DNA of 64,000 nt from Macrostomum hystrix (Eukaryota > Platyhelminthes > Macrostomidae). The stretch spans positions 12,332,001 through 12,396,000 of the forward strand of contig CATNEN010000038.1 in assembly GCA_950097015.1 (NCBI GenBank), written 5' to 3'. The first letter of the stretch is position 1. Every line of letters begins with the position of its first letter. Positions 1 through 27,339 of the stretch are shown here, in pieces. Made by a program: the position numbers and the translations under genes. A model generated the notes under the pieces. It saw nothing but the letters and a program-made list of their open reading frames with translations, was not told where the DNA came from and searched no databases.

Positions 1-2143
1 CCTAAATTTTGCTCTTGTTATAATTATTAATAAATTAAAAAACTTTTCTGTTTCATTTTCTCACAACTTTTCTCAAGTAGAGTTCTTTTTTAAGAGTTTT
101 TTAGTCTTATTATACCTTCTTTGGCAACTTAATATACTGTTCATGTATAAATGTACAAACATTGTTACTAGGATTGTTGAATCACACTGTCACAACCATG
201 ATTTTTTGGTTTATAATATTTTAGGCATTCACTTAGCATACACTTGCACTTCCTATACTTAGCATCAGATTTTTTGTGAAATTTTCCTGTGTACACTTGC
301 CACCTACCTGACTATGGCTTATGGTGAAGTGTAACATGGCAATGAAAGTATATATATCTGATGGTGAGAGAGTCATGGCAGATGTATACACCTGTATTCA
401 GAGCATATGCCTGTGTTGCTATTAATGTGTCAGTTAAACAGTTATTATTTAGGATTATTTAACAGGTTTTTTATTTAGGATTAAAAAAAAATAGCTTGGC
501 ATTATGTACCTTTAAACAAAATTTATAATTTCTAAAAATAAAGCAAAATTTTGGTTTTGTCTTAAATTGTTTCATTTCCATTTCATTATGCATTGTGTGC
601 ATTGTTTTATTTGTGTGCATGGGTGATCAGCATAGTAGTTAGAGATCAGCAAAATTGGCATAATTGCCTTTGCTGGCTGTAGGTATAGTGTCACTAAATA
701 ATGTGCCATTGTTTGCAAAACTTCTGCATTTATTATTTTTTAGAGACATAATATAATATTAGTGGGGCTAAAACATGTCTATGATTTTATTGAAATGAGT
801 CTTAGTGCTCAGGATTTACTGTGAGTAATCTTAGTATATATATGTATTTTAATTGATGCTCTATTTTTTCAATTAAGGCTCTCAATAAATATGCTAATTA
901 ATTATTTTTTTGTTATTTTAAGTCAGGGGTTGGCAAACTCCGGCCTGCGGGCCAGTTACAGCCCTCGAAGCTCCCAAATCCGGCCCGTTGCCCATTCCAA
1001 CACCTACAGTAGGCCTATCCTGTCTCATCTCTCCCCTATCTCGTCTCTCCCCTGTCTCATCTCTACCCTGTCTTATCTCTCCCCTGTCTTATCTCTCCCC
1101 TGTCTCATCTCTCCTGCCGTCTCATCTCTCCCCTGTCTCATTTCTCCCTTGTCTCATCTCTCCCCTGTCTCATCTCTCCCCTGTCTTATCTCTACACTGT
1201 CTCATTTCTCCCCTGTCTCACATTTCTAAAGTCAGTGCGGCCTGCTGTGGTCTTTAAGGTTCTCTCTTTGGCCCGCTAGCCAATAAGTTTGCCGACCCCT
1301 GTTTTAAGTGATTTGTTAATTACATTGAGTTATAACTATTTCTTGCCTAAAAATTATTATACCTTCAATCCTTCAACAAAGTTTTTGTGAATATTTCTAA
1401 ACAATAAACTAAGCATAAGGCTTAAAAATACTTACAAATTTATTTTAGTTGTAACAGACATAACATATTGTTATTTTTTTTGGTATTGCAAAAAATCATC
1501 AAAACATAAACTTTACTTTTTGTTAAAGGTATGGTAATAAAATTAATCATTTATTAAAAAAAACAATTATTACCTTCTTTTCGTTGCATGAATGATGAAC
1601 AACATGACATTATGTACAAGTGTTGTACTACAAAGTGTTTTGTAAGTTATAAAATGGGAAAAAATCGTAGTTCTTATGTCTTAGAATAAAGTTTTTAGTT
1701 TTTTTAATATTTACAAGCTTTATCTTTATATTAAAAGCCCATTTTGTATTTAGTAAAAGCTGTTTTGGTATGTAAAGTAATAAAGGAGGTTATTAAATTA
1801 ATTTTTATAAACTTTTTGAAAAATGGAAAATTTACATTTTTATCAAAATAAATTCTTTTCGTGCTGCTAAAATTTGCAGTCGTTTGTATTGGCGAGGACG
1901 CACTAAGAACTGGCATTAGATATGTCGTTAAGTAAGTAGCTTTGGTGCTTTGATGCTTTGCTTTACAATACTTACTGATGGTTAATCTAATAAAAAAGTA
2001 AATATAGGCCAATCTCAGAATTTAATGAGAAGACATAGGTGAGCTAATGGACTGTAGATACAAGTATAGATATTTTAGATACGCATGAACAATCCGAGTG
2101 TTACATTTGTCAATTTTTTACTTTATTTTTTACTTTTCGCCAG
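1..2143. other. AT-rich intron 5' of the first visible GW182 exon
   Basis: No exon is recognisable here. The stretch is AT-rich with many stop codons in all frames. Its only clear structure is the hAT-type element at 924-1301. The GW182 exon opening at 2144 begins mid-codon, so this is most simply the tail of a long intron, with the gene's first exons outside the window. Confidence 0.5.
924..1301. mobile_element. Non-autonomous hAT-type DNA transposon (MITE), 378 bp
   Basis: The element starts CAGGGGTTGGCAAACT and ends AGTTTGCCGACCCCTG. These are terminal inverted repeats of about 16 bp with one mismatch. It is flanked by identical 8-bp direct repeats TTTTAAGT at 916-923 and 1302-1309, the 8-bp target duplication typical of hAT transposition. 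The subterminal parts are GC-rich (CCGGCCTGCGGGCC near the left end, GGCCCGCTAGCC near the right), as in hAT/Charlie-type MITEs. There is no transposase. The interior, about 1017-1222, is a tandem array of a roughly 16-bp unit close to CTGTCTCATCTCTCCC. The intact TIRs and perfect duplication suggest a fairly recent insertion. Confidence 0.88.
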
Positions 2144-5100
2144 GAAACGGAGGCGACAATGGCGGCGGTGGCAACGGCGGCAACGGCTCCGGCGGCGGCG
2201 GCGGTTTCGGCGGCAGCAGCGTGTGGGCTCCGACCAGCGTCTCCGGCGGCTGGAGCTCCGAAGTGGCGCCCGGATCCAACGCAGCTGCCGGTGACGCAGC
2301 CAGTTTGAAACTTGACGACTCCGGCAAAAACGCTTGGGGGCAGCTCGACGGAACAATTGGGACTGACTCTGCTGCTGCTGAAGCTATTCAACAACAGCAA
2401 CAGCAGCAGCCGCCGAGGTCCGCTGGCGCAGGCAGTGGCAGCGCCTGGGGCGGCGAATGGGACGCCTCCGGCGTCATCTCACCGACAACCGACGCAGCCA
2501 AGTCGATCGCCAACGCTACTTCGTCTTCGTCAACGGCTGCTGCTCAACCGGCACTGTCCTCGCCAACTGGCATGTGGTCCTCGGCTGGCCTTGGCGCCGC
2601 CTCCTCCATCTGGGGCGCCGGGCCGCAGCAGCCGCCTCCGCCGGCAATTCAAGCTGGCGACTCTGCGGCTGCGGCAACATCGCCAAACACGCCCGGTGGC
2701 AGCTCGGTGGAAGCGGTCTGGATGTCCGGCGGAGGCGGCGGTAGCGGCAGCGTAGCCGGAGGTTGGAAATCGGGGCCAGCCTCAAACCAAGACGATTTCT
2801 CTACTCAACTGCGACAGCAGCAGCAGCCGCCGACTGTAGCACCGGCGGGTGCGCCAGCCGCCTCGGAGGATCCATCGTCTACTGGTGGCGGCCCCGCCAT
2901 GGACGCCATTGTCAATAGCAACGACGGGTGGGGCAGCCGGCCAATCAACCAGACGACACCCTGGGATCTCGGCGCCGCTGACGCCGCACTGGCGGCCGCC
3001 TCGGTTAGGCCAGGCGAGAGTTTAGTGTGGAATCAGGAGCCTAACAACGGCACGGCCATCTGGGAGACCTACTATGAGAGTCGGGGCGAGCGGCCTGGCC
3101 GATGGGACCGCGGCCAGCAGCCGCCGCCGCCCAGCATGGATGCTTTCCAGTCTGGCGGTCAGCCACCGTGGACTGGCGGCTGGAACAGCGCCGAACCCGA
3201 CGCCGAGCCCTGGTCTGGCATCGGTGGCGGTCATCAGGGCGCCGGCCTGCCGCACCAGATGATGCCGCCGCATCCCAAGCTTCATCAGCAGCCGCATCAT
3301 CATCAGCAGCAGCCGCCGCCTTCGCTAACTGGCAGCCAATCGCATAGCAGCAAGCCGGAGATGCGGGCTACGCTGATTCGCCAGCTAGTTGAGTACGGCT
3401 TTAGTCGCGAGGAGGCCACCCAAGCCCTCATTAACAATAATATGAGCCTAGAGGCTGCCGTTCACGAGCTTCGCGGCAGTTCTGGTGGTCCACCGCACCA
3501 GCCGCCGCATCGAGCCGTCGCTGCTGGCGGCTTTCCGCCGGGCGTCGGCGGTGGCGGCGGCGGCGGCATTCGCGGCGGCGCTCCACCGCCACAGATGCGT
3601 GACCAGATCATGCGCCAGCTGCAGGTAAACTGGATGTCTTCGTGTCTTGCGCAAGAAATCAAATTGTTTCTTTTAGTTTTAGTATGAGACTCAAACTCCC
3701 GATGTCTGGGTCAGAAGTCCGTAGTTCTAGTCCTTTTCCAACTTGTATATGGAAATTAGACGGAGAGGAGATCAGCCACATTCGGGTGACATGCTGATAA
3801 ATTTTAAAGGCCTGGCAAGGCCGCAAAGCGCAGTGCAAATTTGGCGGTGTATGAAAGTCACTAGCTCATGATTATCTTAATTGTCTGAAGAGCTAGCGAC
3901 TTGATTGTGGCTTTAGAAGATGTACCGTGTTCTTGAGTTTCGTGTGCTTGCGTTGCTCCGTTCGGGTGCAGCACAAATCACCCCCTTGGCATTTTTACTT
4001 TTAATAATAAACTTGCCTGTGGATTAGTAAAAGTCAAGAACGTATTGTGAACAGAAGGATAGCTCACTGTTGGTTATGGCTTGGAAGGCTGGGTTATGCC
4101 ATATCAAAATGCGACATGATTTTGTTACTATTTATTACTATTTAAACTAATATTTCAGGCTGTTGTGCACCGCGGTATGATGGCCGGTCCGCCGCCTATT
4201 CAGCAGCAGCAGCAGCAGCAGATGCCGGGCCAAATGCCGCCTTCAATGCAGCAGCAGCCTGACACCAAGATGATTCAGCAGCAGCTGCTGCTTGGCCAAA
4301 ATCAGCTGGCAATGCTCACTGCTCAGCAGCAAAAGCTGGCGCTTACCATGCGGCAACAGGTAGGTCTGCGATTTTTGACTGGCCTTGGATGCTGTCCATA
4401 GACATTTTTCTTTATGGATATAAGTCTATTTATATATATAATCAATATAGCCATAGAATGATGATCTGAGACTATTTTTAACCATAGGATGATGATCTGG
4501 GACTATTTTTAACCATAGAATGATGATCTGGGACTATTTTTAACCATAGGATGATGATCTGGGACTATTTTTAACCATAGGATGATGATCTGGGACTATT
4601 TTTAATCATAGGATGATGATCTGAGACTATTTTTAACCATAGGATGATGATCTGGGACTATTTTTAACCATAGGATGATGACCTGGGACTATTTTTAACC
4701 ATAGGATGATGATCTGGGACTATTTTTAACCATAGAATGATGATCTGGGACTATTTTTAACCATAGAATGATGATCTGGGACTATTTTTAATCATAGAAT
4801 GATGATCTGGGACTATTTTTAATCATAGGATGATGATCTGGGACTATTTTTAACCATAGGATGATGATCTGGGACTATTTTTAACCATAGGATGATGATC
4901 TGGGACTATTTTTAACCATAGGATGATGATCTGGGACTATTTTTAACCATAGGATGATGATCTGGGACTATTTTTAACCATAGGATGATGATCTGAGACA
5001 ATTTTTAACCATAGGATGATGATCCGGGACTATTTTTATTCATGAAATGATGAACTGAGGAATTTTGTATGCGATGAATTGAATATTTATATATTGCATG

Positions 5101-6369
5101 TAATATTCAATAGTTATGTCCAATGTCAGGATCTGGGTCAGTTGTACTTTTAGGACTATTAAATAATTTAGTCGTTACTTACGAAAGGACTAATATAATT
5201 CCTGAATTCACACCCATTTCCTCCGCAGGGCCAGATGAATCCGATGTACAGTCAGCAGGTCACGCAGCTGCAGGAACTGGTGGCCAAATCTAATCAGCTG
5301 AAGTCAAGCATGCACCAGCTCACTCAGCAGATGCGGGCTATGGAACTTGGAGGCGGCGGTGGCGGCCTGGATGGCCGTGCCCTGGCTCCGGGCATGCCGC
5401 ACATGGGACAGCAGCAGCCGCCGCAGCAGTCGCAGTCCAGGTTTGAGGCTTGGAGCGGCGGTCTTCGTGGCGATGATCAACGTGGCATGGGGCAGCAACA
5501 GCAGCAGGCTTCCCAGCTGCACGCCAGCCTGTCAAATCCCAACCTGATGGGCGGACCGCATCCGGCTTTTCATCGCTCAATGTCGGAGATAGCACCAGGC
5601 GGCGGAGTCAATCGCGGTGGAGGCGGCGCCGGAGGTATTCCAGGCGTGATGGACGGCATTCCGGAGTTCGTACCCGGCCAGCCATGGGGTGGTGGTGTCA
5701 CCGGAGTTGGTTAGTATTTCAGAAAACAAGTAACGTTAATTAAACTTTCACGCATACTACTGTTTTAGCATGGCAAGTAGTGTGGTGGAGACATTTTTCT
5801 ACCAAATTCATTTTGCTTACTTTAATGTATAAATTTGTATAGGCGGCGGCGGCGGCGGCGCTGCAGTTGGTCGCGATGTCGATATTTCAATCGGTGGCGT
5901 CGGCGCCGGTGGCGGCTTGTTCTCCGTCAGTCACGAATCTTTGGAGCACCACCTGGGCGGTGGTTCGTCTCGAGTGCGAGGCGGCGGAGGCGGCGGTATG
6001 TGGCAACAGCAACAGCAGCCAGGACTTGGCCAGCGGTGCTGCCTGTTCATGCGCCAGGTTAGTCCGCAGGTGAATCGCGACGTCCTGAACAAGATCTGCA
6101 ACCAGCAGGGCCGGGTCCACCGGCTGCAGATGCACCCGGGCAATCTCTGGGCCCTAGTTCGATTCAGCTCGCAGGACGAGGCCGAGAAGGCCCAGAAGAA
6201 TATTTTGAGTCTAGCCAACAATTTAGTTTTGGCCACCGATCAGGAAGCCGAACGTCTAGTCCAGATTGAGTCTGGCGTTGTCGGCGGAGGCGGCGGTGGC
6301 GGCGCCGGCGTCGGCGGCTGGGGCATCGGCGGCTCGTCATCAAACTGGTCCGATGTCGACCAGATGTAA
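2144..6369 (+). CDS. TNRC6: GW182/TNRC6 (gawky-like) miRNA-silencing scaffold, 3' part
   Basis: Exons 2144-3624, 4159-4359, 5229-5709 and 5843-6369 join in phase (entry phase 1; about 895 residues visible). GW182 proteins bind Argonaute through GW/WG tryptophans and recruit PABP and the CCR4-NOT deadenylase in P-bodies. Visible in order: a Gly/Ser/Pro-rich region with repeated W motifs (AWGQ, AWGGEW, IWGAG, GWGSRP, PPWTGGW); a UBA-like domain at about 3361-3474 (core VEYGFSREEATQALI); a Q-rich tract at 4198-4355; a likely coiled coil at 5244-5350; a PAM2-type motif PEFVPGQPWGG at about 5661-5693; an RRM-like domain at about 6031-6262 (CCLFMRQVSPQVNRDVLN); and a C-terminal NWSDVDQM. This UBA-Q-PAM2-RRM order is diagnostic of the family. 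The first exons lie outside the window. The stop is at 6367-6369, with AATAAA about 90 bp downstream. Confidence 0.93.
3685..3960 (+). mobile_element. SINE family A, copy 1 (GW182 intron)
   Basis: About 270 bp match the segments at 15560-15845 (+) and 36620-36872 (-). Shared landmarks are CACATTCGGGTGACATGCTG, AAGGCCTGGCAAGGCCGC, GCGACTTGATTG and CGTGTTCTTGAG. A tRNA-like stretch at the start, with GTAGTTCTAGTCC resembling a pol III B box, suggests a tRNA-derived SINE in + orientation. It is the most diverged of the three long copies. Confidence 0.65.
4445..5042. repeat. 31-bp minisatellite in a GW182 intron
   Basis: About 19 copies of a 31-bp unit centred on GATGATCTGGGACTATTTTT, with single-base variants. 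It fills most of the intron between the exons ending at 4359 and starting at 5229. Confidence 0.92.
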
Positions 6370-6459
6370 AGGAGAAGTCCTATTGACACTCCTGGCTGGG
6401 ATAAAAATAATAACTGTCTCGATTTTTCATTTCTGTCGATGGCCTGAATGAATTATATT

Positions 6460-6465
6460 AATAAA
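6460..6465 (+). promoter_or_regulatory. Poly(A) signal AATAAA of the GW182 gene
   Basis: A canonical hexamer about 90 bp after the GW182 stop codon. The pyrimidine-rich DNA that follows could still belong to longer 3'UTR isoforms. Confidence 0.5.
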
Positions 6466-6861
6466 ATTCGGTAAAACAAAAAACTATTGGGTAAACAGCT
6501 TGAGTTACTGTACACATCATTCTTGACCGTGAATTCCTCGTCAACTAGTTAGTTCACCTAATTTCATATGCTAAAAGGGGAAATTTCGGGATTTAGAAGG
6601 CATTATGAATTGTGTTTAGTCGTCAGAATAAGCACCGCCTTAGCTAGTGTTGTCATCACCCGCTTTTGTTTCGTTAGTTCGACGTAGCCAATCATGAAGC
6701 ATCATGATTTAGTTTGCAATGATCGCCTAATCGTTTGTTGTGCTCTCTCCAATGCGATTTTTCTGTCTCTCTGTTTTGGTAATAATAATTCTAATGATTG
6801 TTTAGCTTTGCTCCCACCCGACACCCCTTTCCCCTGCAATCAGCTCGCATCAGTAACTTTT

Positions 6862-6915
6862 CTTTATTTGTTTGTTTGTTTGTTTGTTTGTTTGTTGGTT
6901 TGTTTGTTTGTTTAT
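6862..6915. repeat. TTTG microsatellite
   Basis: About 12 nearly perfect TTTG units, interrupted by one TTGG. Confidence 0.9.
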
Positions 6916-8514
6916 CTAGAGAATCGCGCTTCTGCTTGAGGCTCAAGGAATAATAATTAAATGAATCAATGAATTTAGACAGCTCACAGTTCTTGTGCCA
7001 GTTCTCCTAAGTCTCTGTTTTTCTCTTATCTATCGGTTCCAATGTATCAGTTTATAAATATAAATGTAAGCTATGTATTATTGCCCCGCCCCCGCAAAGC
7101 ACATCGCGTCAGTACCGTATTGCTACAGAGTCTTTCAGCTAGCAGATTGGCCATGCTCACACAGACGCTGAGTTCTACTCCAGTTACCATTTGTGTCTGT
7201 TTTATATGCATATACACACACAGAATCGTTGAAGCATAAACAGCAGCGTAAGGGTTAGCGAGTCACATGCGCTGCCTGCTGTCTGTGTTTTATTTTCGAT
7301 TTCAGTTTTACATAATCTATTTTTTACAATACATCAGACCCCCTCACAAAACCGCCGATTTGCGAATTTGGGTGTGTCGCGTTTGTCTCTGTGTGTTATT
7401 TTAATCCCACGTTTTACTACCGTCAATTCTAGTGGGAGAGTTTTGTGTTTTCAAATTTGACTTTCCTAATAGGCGCTAATCCCTGTTAAAAGCTGGATAT
7501 TTTGTGATGCTTCTGCGCGACTTTTTTCTGAGTAAGTGCATTTTTAATGTTGAACGGGCTTCTGCTATTATGTGTGTTGCGATCCACGCACACACATTGC
7601 TAACTGCTTTGCCTAATGCTGACCATGGCACTTTGATTGGACTGAAAGCCAAAACTTGATCAATACTAGTGGAACAAAGACTGATTAGTCGTAAGTTGGA
7701 ACAAAAATCTAACTAGGTCAGTTAGAATTCTGCGGAACAAAGACAGGCTTTGTTTCCGTTAGAATGGTGTAGATTGTAGAACAACGACTCTCTTTGAAGT
7801 CTTTGTTAAAATAATCAAACTAGGTCAGAGTGAATTCTTCGAAACAAAGACTCAGCTCAGTGAAAAGTTATAACAAAGAGGAGCTTAACCTAGTTATAAA
7901 AAAGCCCACTTTAGTAGATTTGAAACAAAGACTTTCTGCAATCAAAGTGGCACAATGGTGGCGTTAGTTTTTTTAGCGAGCACAGTTGCCCAGCTTCGAC
8001 ACTGTTAGAGAACTCTCATGTTATTCCATCCTATGTTACGCTGGGATCGCCAAGTGTGGGTTTAGCCTGTGAAATCGGCGCCAACTGCCAGCCAATAATT
8101 GCTCTGATGTTTGCGTGCAACTTTGCTAGCCAATACCGTACGATAATTTAATAGTAAATTAAGAGAAACAAACCAACTCTAAACACTGTGCATTGCTCTG
8201 AGCTCCTCTCTACAATTTGGTCATTTTTTACTAGTTTTGCCTCTCTTTCAGTACTCCGTGTTTTTTCTTTATTTATTCGCTGTCAACTCGGTCTCTACAA
8301 ACTGCAGACAAAAATTCAATCGCAACGCTATAACATTTATTATTCTATTTGCTTGTATTTTTATTTGCATTATTTTCGCTTCCGCCTTCGCGCGCCCCTC
8401 CTGCTGACCTTCCTCTGTTATTCCGGTCCGGTCAAAAGTTCAAAGCCAATTCGCTTTCAGTTTTTTAAAGCTAACCCTGTCTCAGATCTTCCCAAAGTCA
8501 ATCACTTCTATTGC

Positions 8515-8656
8515 CTGCCTGTCTTCCTCCTGAGTGTCTTCTGGGTGTCTGTCTGTCTTCTGGGTGTCTGTCTGTCTGTCTTCCTGGGTGTCTGTCTTTT
8601 TGTCTTGCGGGTCTGTCTGTCTGTCTGTCTGTCTGTCTTCTGCCTGTCTGTTTCGC
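8515..8656. repeat. CTGT/GTCT-rich simple repeat
   Basis: Imperfect runs of GTCT with interspersed TTCCTGGGTGTCT units. The reading frames across it are low-complexity artefacts. Confidence 0.8.
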
Positions 8657-11600
8657 CCCCTTTTTCCATGCATCGCGAGTGCATTTCCGCCGTCTCCCTA
8701 ACGAAGCCGTTTGCGTCCTTCTGCCTCTTCCTCATTCTTAATTGTGCAGCAGCAGAGATTTATACTTATATCTATATATCTGTGAACATGCTATTTCTGC
8801 CTGTATGTATATACTTCAAGCAATTGAGTTGTTTAGTAATGACAGCCTTTTTAGAGACATTCTTCCCATTGATGTCTCTGTCCGTCTATTGCCCTTGATT
8901 TCTCGCTACTCTCAGCTTTTATCCATCCAAAACTAGACAAAGTGAAAGCAGTGCTTTTGCCTATATACTGTAGCTGATAACAGCCTCGAGCAAGCTAACT
9001 ATTTCCTGTTAAACCCTGAAAGCTTCCCAATTTTTTCTGCTGCTATTTCTCTTACTTTGGCTCCGACATTATCAAATAATATATACCTTTTTTCTGCCAC
9101 TCCGAAGCTCAGTTTGTCAGTAGCCTGTCAGTAGTATGAGACGCGCATTATTTCGCACCGAATTCATTATTTACTAATAGCTTTGTAGCTATACCTATAT
9201 TGTATTGTTTTTCGCAAAATGAAAAGCCATCATCCCAGAGTCCACAGTTTTTTTGTGAGACGGCAGTGCCAGCTAAATTGCTAACCCGAGCCTCTAGTAT
9301 TCCGCTAACTCATCGGCTGCCTACTCTAAATATTTTATCTGACCAGTTTTAGCTAGTTTTTTCCTATCTGTAAACAGCACTTTTAACGACTTCCAGTCAG
9401 ATGCTACAAGTACCTGATAACTAGCCATTCTTTTGCCACTTTCAAAAGAAAAAATAGCGAATCCTTTAAAGATAGTTTTTGTGAGTAATTTGTCTGTTTT
9501 TGTTTTTCTTTAAACTAATTACTATATTTCTGGTCCGTAAGCCGTCATCAATGCTAACTGCTCGCTGTACATGTGTTTGCCCCAGTAATTTTAATAGGCT
9601 AATTCTTAGCTGCGCTTTAGACCAGCCAGACTCCAATGCTAATTTACATTTCTTTTATTTATTTGGTTCTTTTTCATTTTTTATTCGTCTATTCTTCATT
9701 TTTTGTCCGCCAAAATTCGCTGCCCAATTCTGAGAGAGCTTGCTGAGATAACATTCAACGCTGGTCATTCGCACCGATTTCTGCTTCATTGTCTCTACTC
9801 CTTATAACTTAATTTCCTAAATTTAAATCTTTACATTTTTCACACCAAGTGCCCCTCCCAGAGTTGCTCTGCAATTTAACAATTTTCCAGTGTTTTTGTA
9901 TTTTCCTTGAATTTCTGTCGGTAATTGTTGTTTTTTAGTTTTTCTTCGCACATTTTTCATTAGAAAAAGGCATGTAAAATGATGATAATCCTGCTAGCGT
10001 GTGTGTTTTTGTGATGCAGTTTACCAGTGCGGTTGTAGCTTCTCGTCTGACTCTATTTAGCTGTTCGTTTTGTTCCCTAACTGTACATAACTAAATAAGT
10101 AAACGTATTCCGCTGATTCACGTACCAACCAAACCATTTTAAATAACTCACTGCCCGCTATTCCGAAATCGTATGTACGATGAAACCGGCTTCTTAACGT
10201 GTTCATTATTTCTGTTCTTTGGCTTTATGCCAGAAAACTTTTTTGATGAATGGTTTAACGAGAACCATATCGACGAGAAATATAACTTGTATCAAACTCT
10301 GACAATGGAAACAAAATTCATTAATACTATGATTAAAAAGAGCTCATTAGTAAAAGAGGCGAGCGTATTTTTATGGCCTACGAATATAAGTATCCTAAGC
10401 CATTTCCAGCAAGCAAGCAAAATTCCTGCAAGCAGACTTCGACAAACAAAATTCCTGCAAGCAAACTTCGGCTAGCAATTACTTCCCGCAATCGAATTTC
10501 GTTCTACCGCGATTGCCTTCTGACAACAAACTGTGACTTCAGGTTATTTGCGGCTTTGTGCTCAAAGCTTTTCACGAATACTTCTAAATTCAGTTTGAGA
10601 AAACTGAAAATTTATTAGTAGATTTACATCTAGTTATTTTAAGGGAGAATAATATCTAGAGTTTTATTTTCAGAAACCTGGACTAAGATCAGTGATGGTA
10701 TATTACATATTATTTGATAACAAAAAACTCTTTCATTGAGACTACAAGAGTTTAGCCTTTTTGTAAGTCTATTTGTTTGACTGACGTGAGCGCTCGAATT
10801 TCGACATGCACTATAATGAACTTTTTATACAAGTTCGTGTTTTATCTTGCACGTGACGTGATCAAGCCTTCACTTGTTGCTTATCGTAAATCTTTAATTT
10901 GCTTTGTCGCATGTCACGCTTTATGCTTAAATATTGACCAGCTTACCAGGAATATCAATCACTACGGCCTGTGCCGCCTGTGCCTTCTGCACTGCACTGT
11001 TAAAAGTGGCATACACTTTGCAATTGGGAATCCAAGAATAAAAACATTTTTATTACAAATTTGATGTTGTTAAAAGGCAAAAAAAATCTGAAAATAAATG
11101 TCTAGCTATTTTACACTTTTAAAGCAAGTAGCCAAGTCTTTTTCGAGAAGTGATCTGTAGGCTTAACCTTTGAATTTTATCAGATTTACAGACAGATTAA
11201 TGGTTGGTCCAACCTAGCAACCAAATATAAAAAATCCACAATCACCTATCTTAGAGGGCCCCTATAAAAAGTCCAACAAAACACTTTTATGAATGCTTTT
11301 TAATTTAGCTTTATTAGCATCTTAGCTTCATTTATATTTATTAATGATAAATTGTATTATAAAAAGGTAAAAATAATAAATGTATATTTAGCATTTTAGC
11401 TATGAGGTGTAGATTCTATGAGTTGTTGCATTAATACTTAAGTGTAGCAATAAATATATAGGCCCAGCTATATTTGATATTTCATGGTGGACTAGGGATC
11501 CCAAGAAGCTTTGCTCTAGCTAAATTTGTATCTAAACTTCTATTACTATATGCTAGTCTGACACACTTTGTTATTAGAGGTCTACTAGTTAAAATTTATT

Positions 11601-11855
11601 ACTTATAAAATGTATTACTTAGTTCAGACTTAAAAACTTTGAACTAAGTGATATGATATCTATGTATGATAATATTTTTTCTTCAATTTAAACACAAATC
11701 TTAAGAACTTGAATGCCTAGGCCTATCATACTTTCTTTAGCCTAGTTTTTGTAACTTCAACACAAACTTTAACACTTAAAGATTTAAACATGAATATTTA
11801 AAGAATGTTGTAATCTTCTAAGCTAAATTTATGAAATTCATAAAAATAATTTCAG

Positions 11856-26504
<14,649 letters not shown>

Positions 26505-26604
26505 CTGCTCAGACTGATTTCCTGGAAAATATAGAAAAATCATCGCAGTAAACGACTTTATTGTTTGTTTCTAGATTAATGAGACTGATTCAAAGTTTTA
26601 ACCA

Positions 26605-27330
26605 AACCTCAATTTGAGTAGTCATCCTCCCAGATCCTCAGTTTGAGCAGTCATCCTCCCAGATCCTCAGTTTGAGCAGTCATCCTCCCAGATCCTCAGT
26701 TTGAGCAGTCATCCTCCCAGATCCTCAGTTTGTTGCAGTCATCCTCCCAGATCCTCAGTTTGTGCAGTCATCCTCCCAGATCCTCAGTTTATGCAGTCAT
26801 CCTCCCAGATCCTCAGTTTGTGCAGTCATCCTCCCAGATCCTCAGTTTGAGCAGTCATCCTCCCAGATCCTCAGTTTGTGCAGTCATCCTCCCAGATCCT
26901 CAGTTTGAGCAGTCATCCTCCCAGATCCTCAGTTTGAGCAGTCATCCTCCCAGATCCTCAGTTTGAGCAGTCATCCTTTCAGATCCTCAGTTTGAGCAGT
27001 CATCCTCCCAGATCCTCAGTTTGAGCAGTCATCCTTTCAGATCCTCAGTTTGAGCAGTCATCCTCCCAGATCCTCAGTTTGAGCAGTCATCCTTTCAGAT
27101 CCTCAGTTTGAGCATTCATCCTTCCAAATCCTCAGTTTGAGCAGTCACTCTCCCAGATCCTCAGTTTGAGCAGTCATCCTTTCTGATCCTCAGTTTGAGC
27201 AGTCGTCCTCCCAGATCCTCAGTTTGAGCAGTCGTCCTCCCAGATCCTCAGTATGAGCAGTTATTCTTTGAGATCCTAATTTTGAGCAGTCATCCTTTCG
27301 GATCCTTTGTTTGAGTAGTCATTCTTCCAC
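26605..27330. repeat. 29-bp CAGATCCTCAGTTTGAGCAG array downstream of ABCC
   Basis: About 25 copies of a 29-bp unit (CAGATCCTCAGTTTGAGCAG then TCATCCTCC), beginning about 100 bp after the ABCC stop codon. The CCAGATCCTCAG core recurs in the array at 52755-53215. Confidence 0.93.
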
Positions 27331-27339
27331 CTGATACTA

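Larger units (their letters stand above)
6466..11855. other. Long pyrimidine-rich non-coding region (possible extended 3'UTR and spacer)
   Basis: No convincing coding region. The + strand is strongly T/C-rich to about 10.6 kb. It contains a TTTG microsatellite (about 6862-6915), a CTGT/GTCT-rich tract (about 8515-8656) and a cluster of imperfect repeats with GGAACAAAGAC and AACTAGGTCAG motifs (7660-7940). AATAAA-type hexamers near 11037 could mark a distal poly(A) site. From about 10.6 kb the DNA becomes plain AT-rich spacer up to the ABCC start. Confidence 0.4.

Noticed and set aside
2110..3662. Several antisense and alternate frames over the GW182 exon
   Set aside because: Shadows of a Gly/Pro/Gln-rich GC-rich exon; only the + frame shows GW repeats and a UBA domain.
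8188..8898. 236-codon frame on the + strand
   Set aside because: Pyrimidine-rich low-complexity sequence with a GTCT repeat; composition is unlike the real exons here and no homology is seen.
10173..10475. 100-codon frame on the + strand
   Set aside because: AT-rich composition, no recognisable domain, no promoter or splice support.
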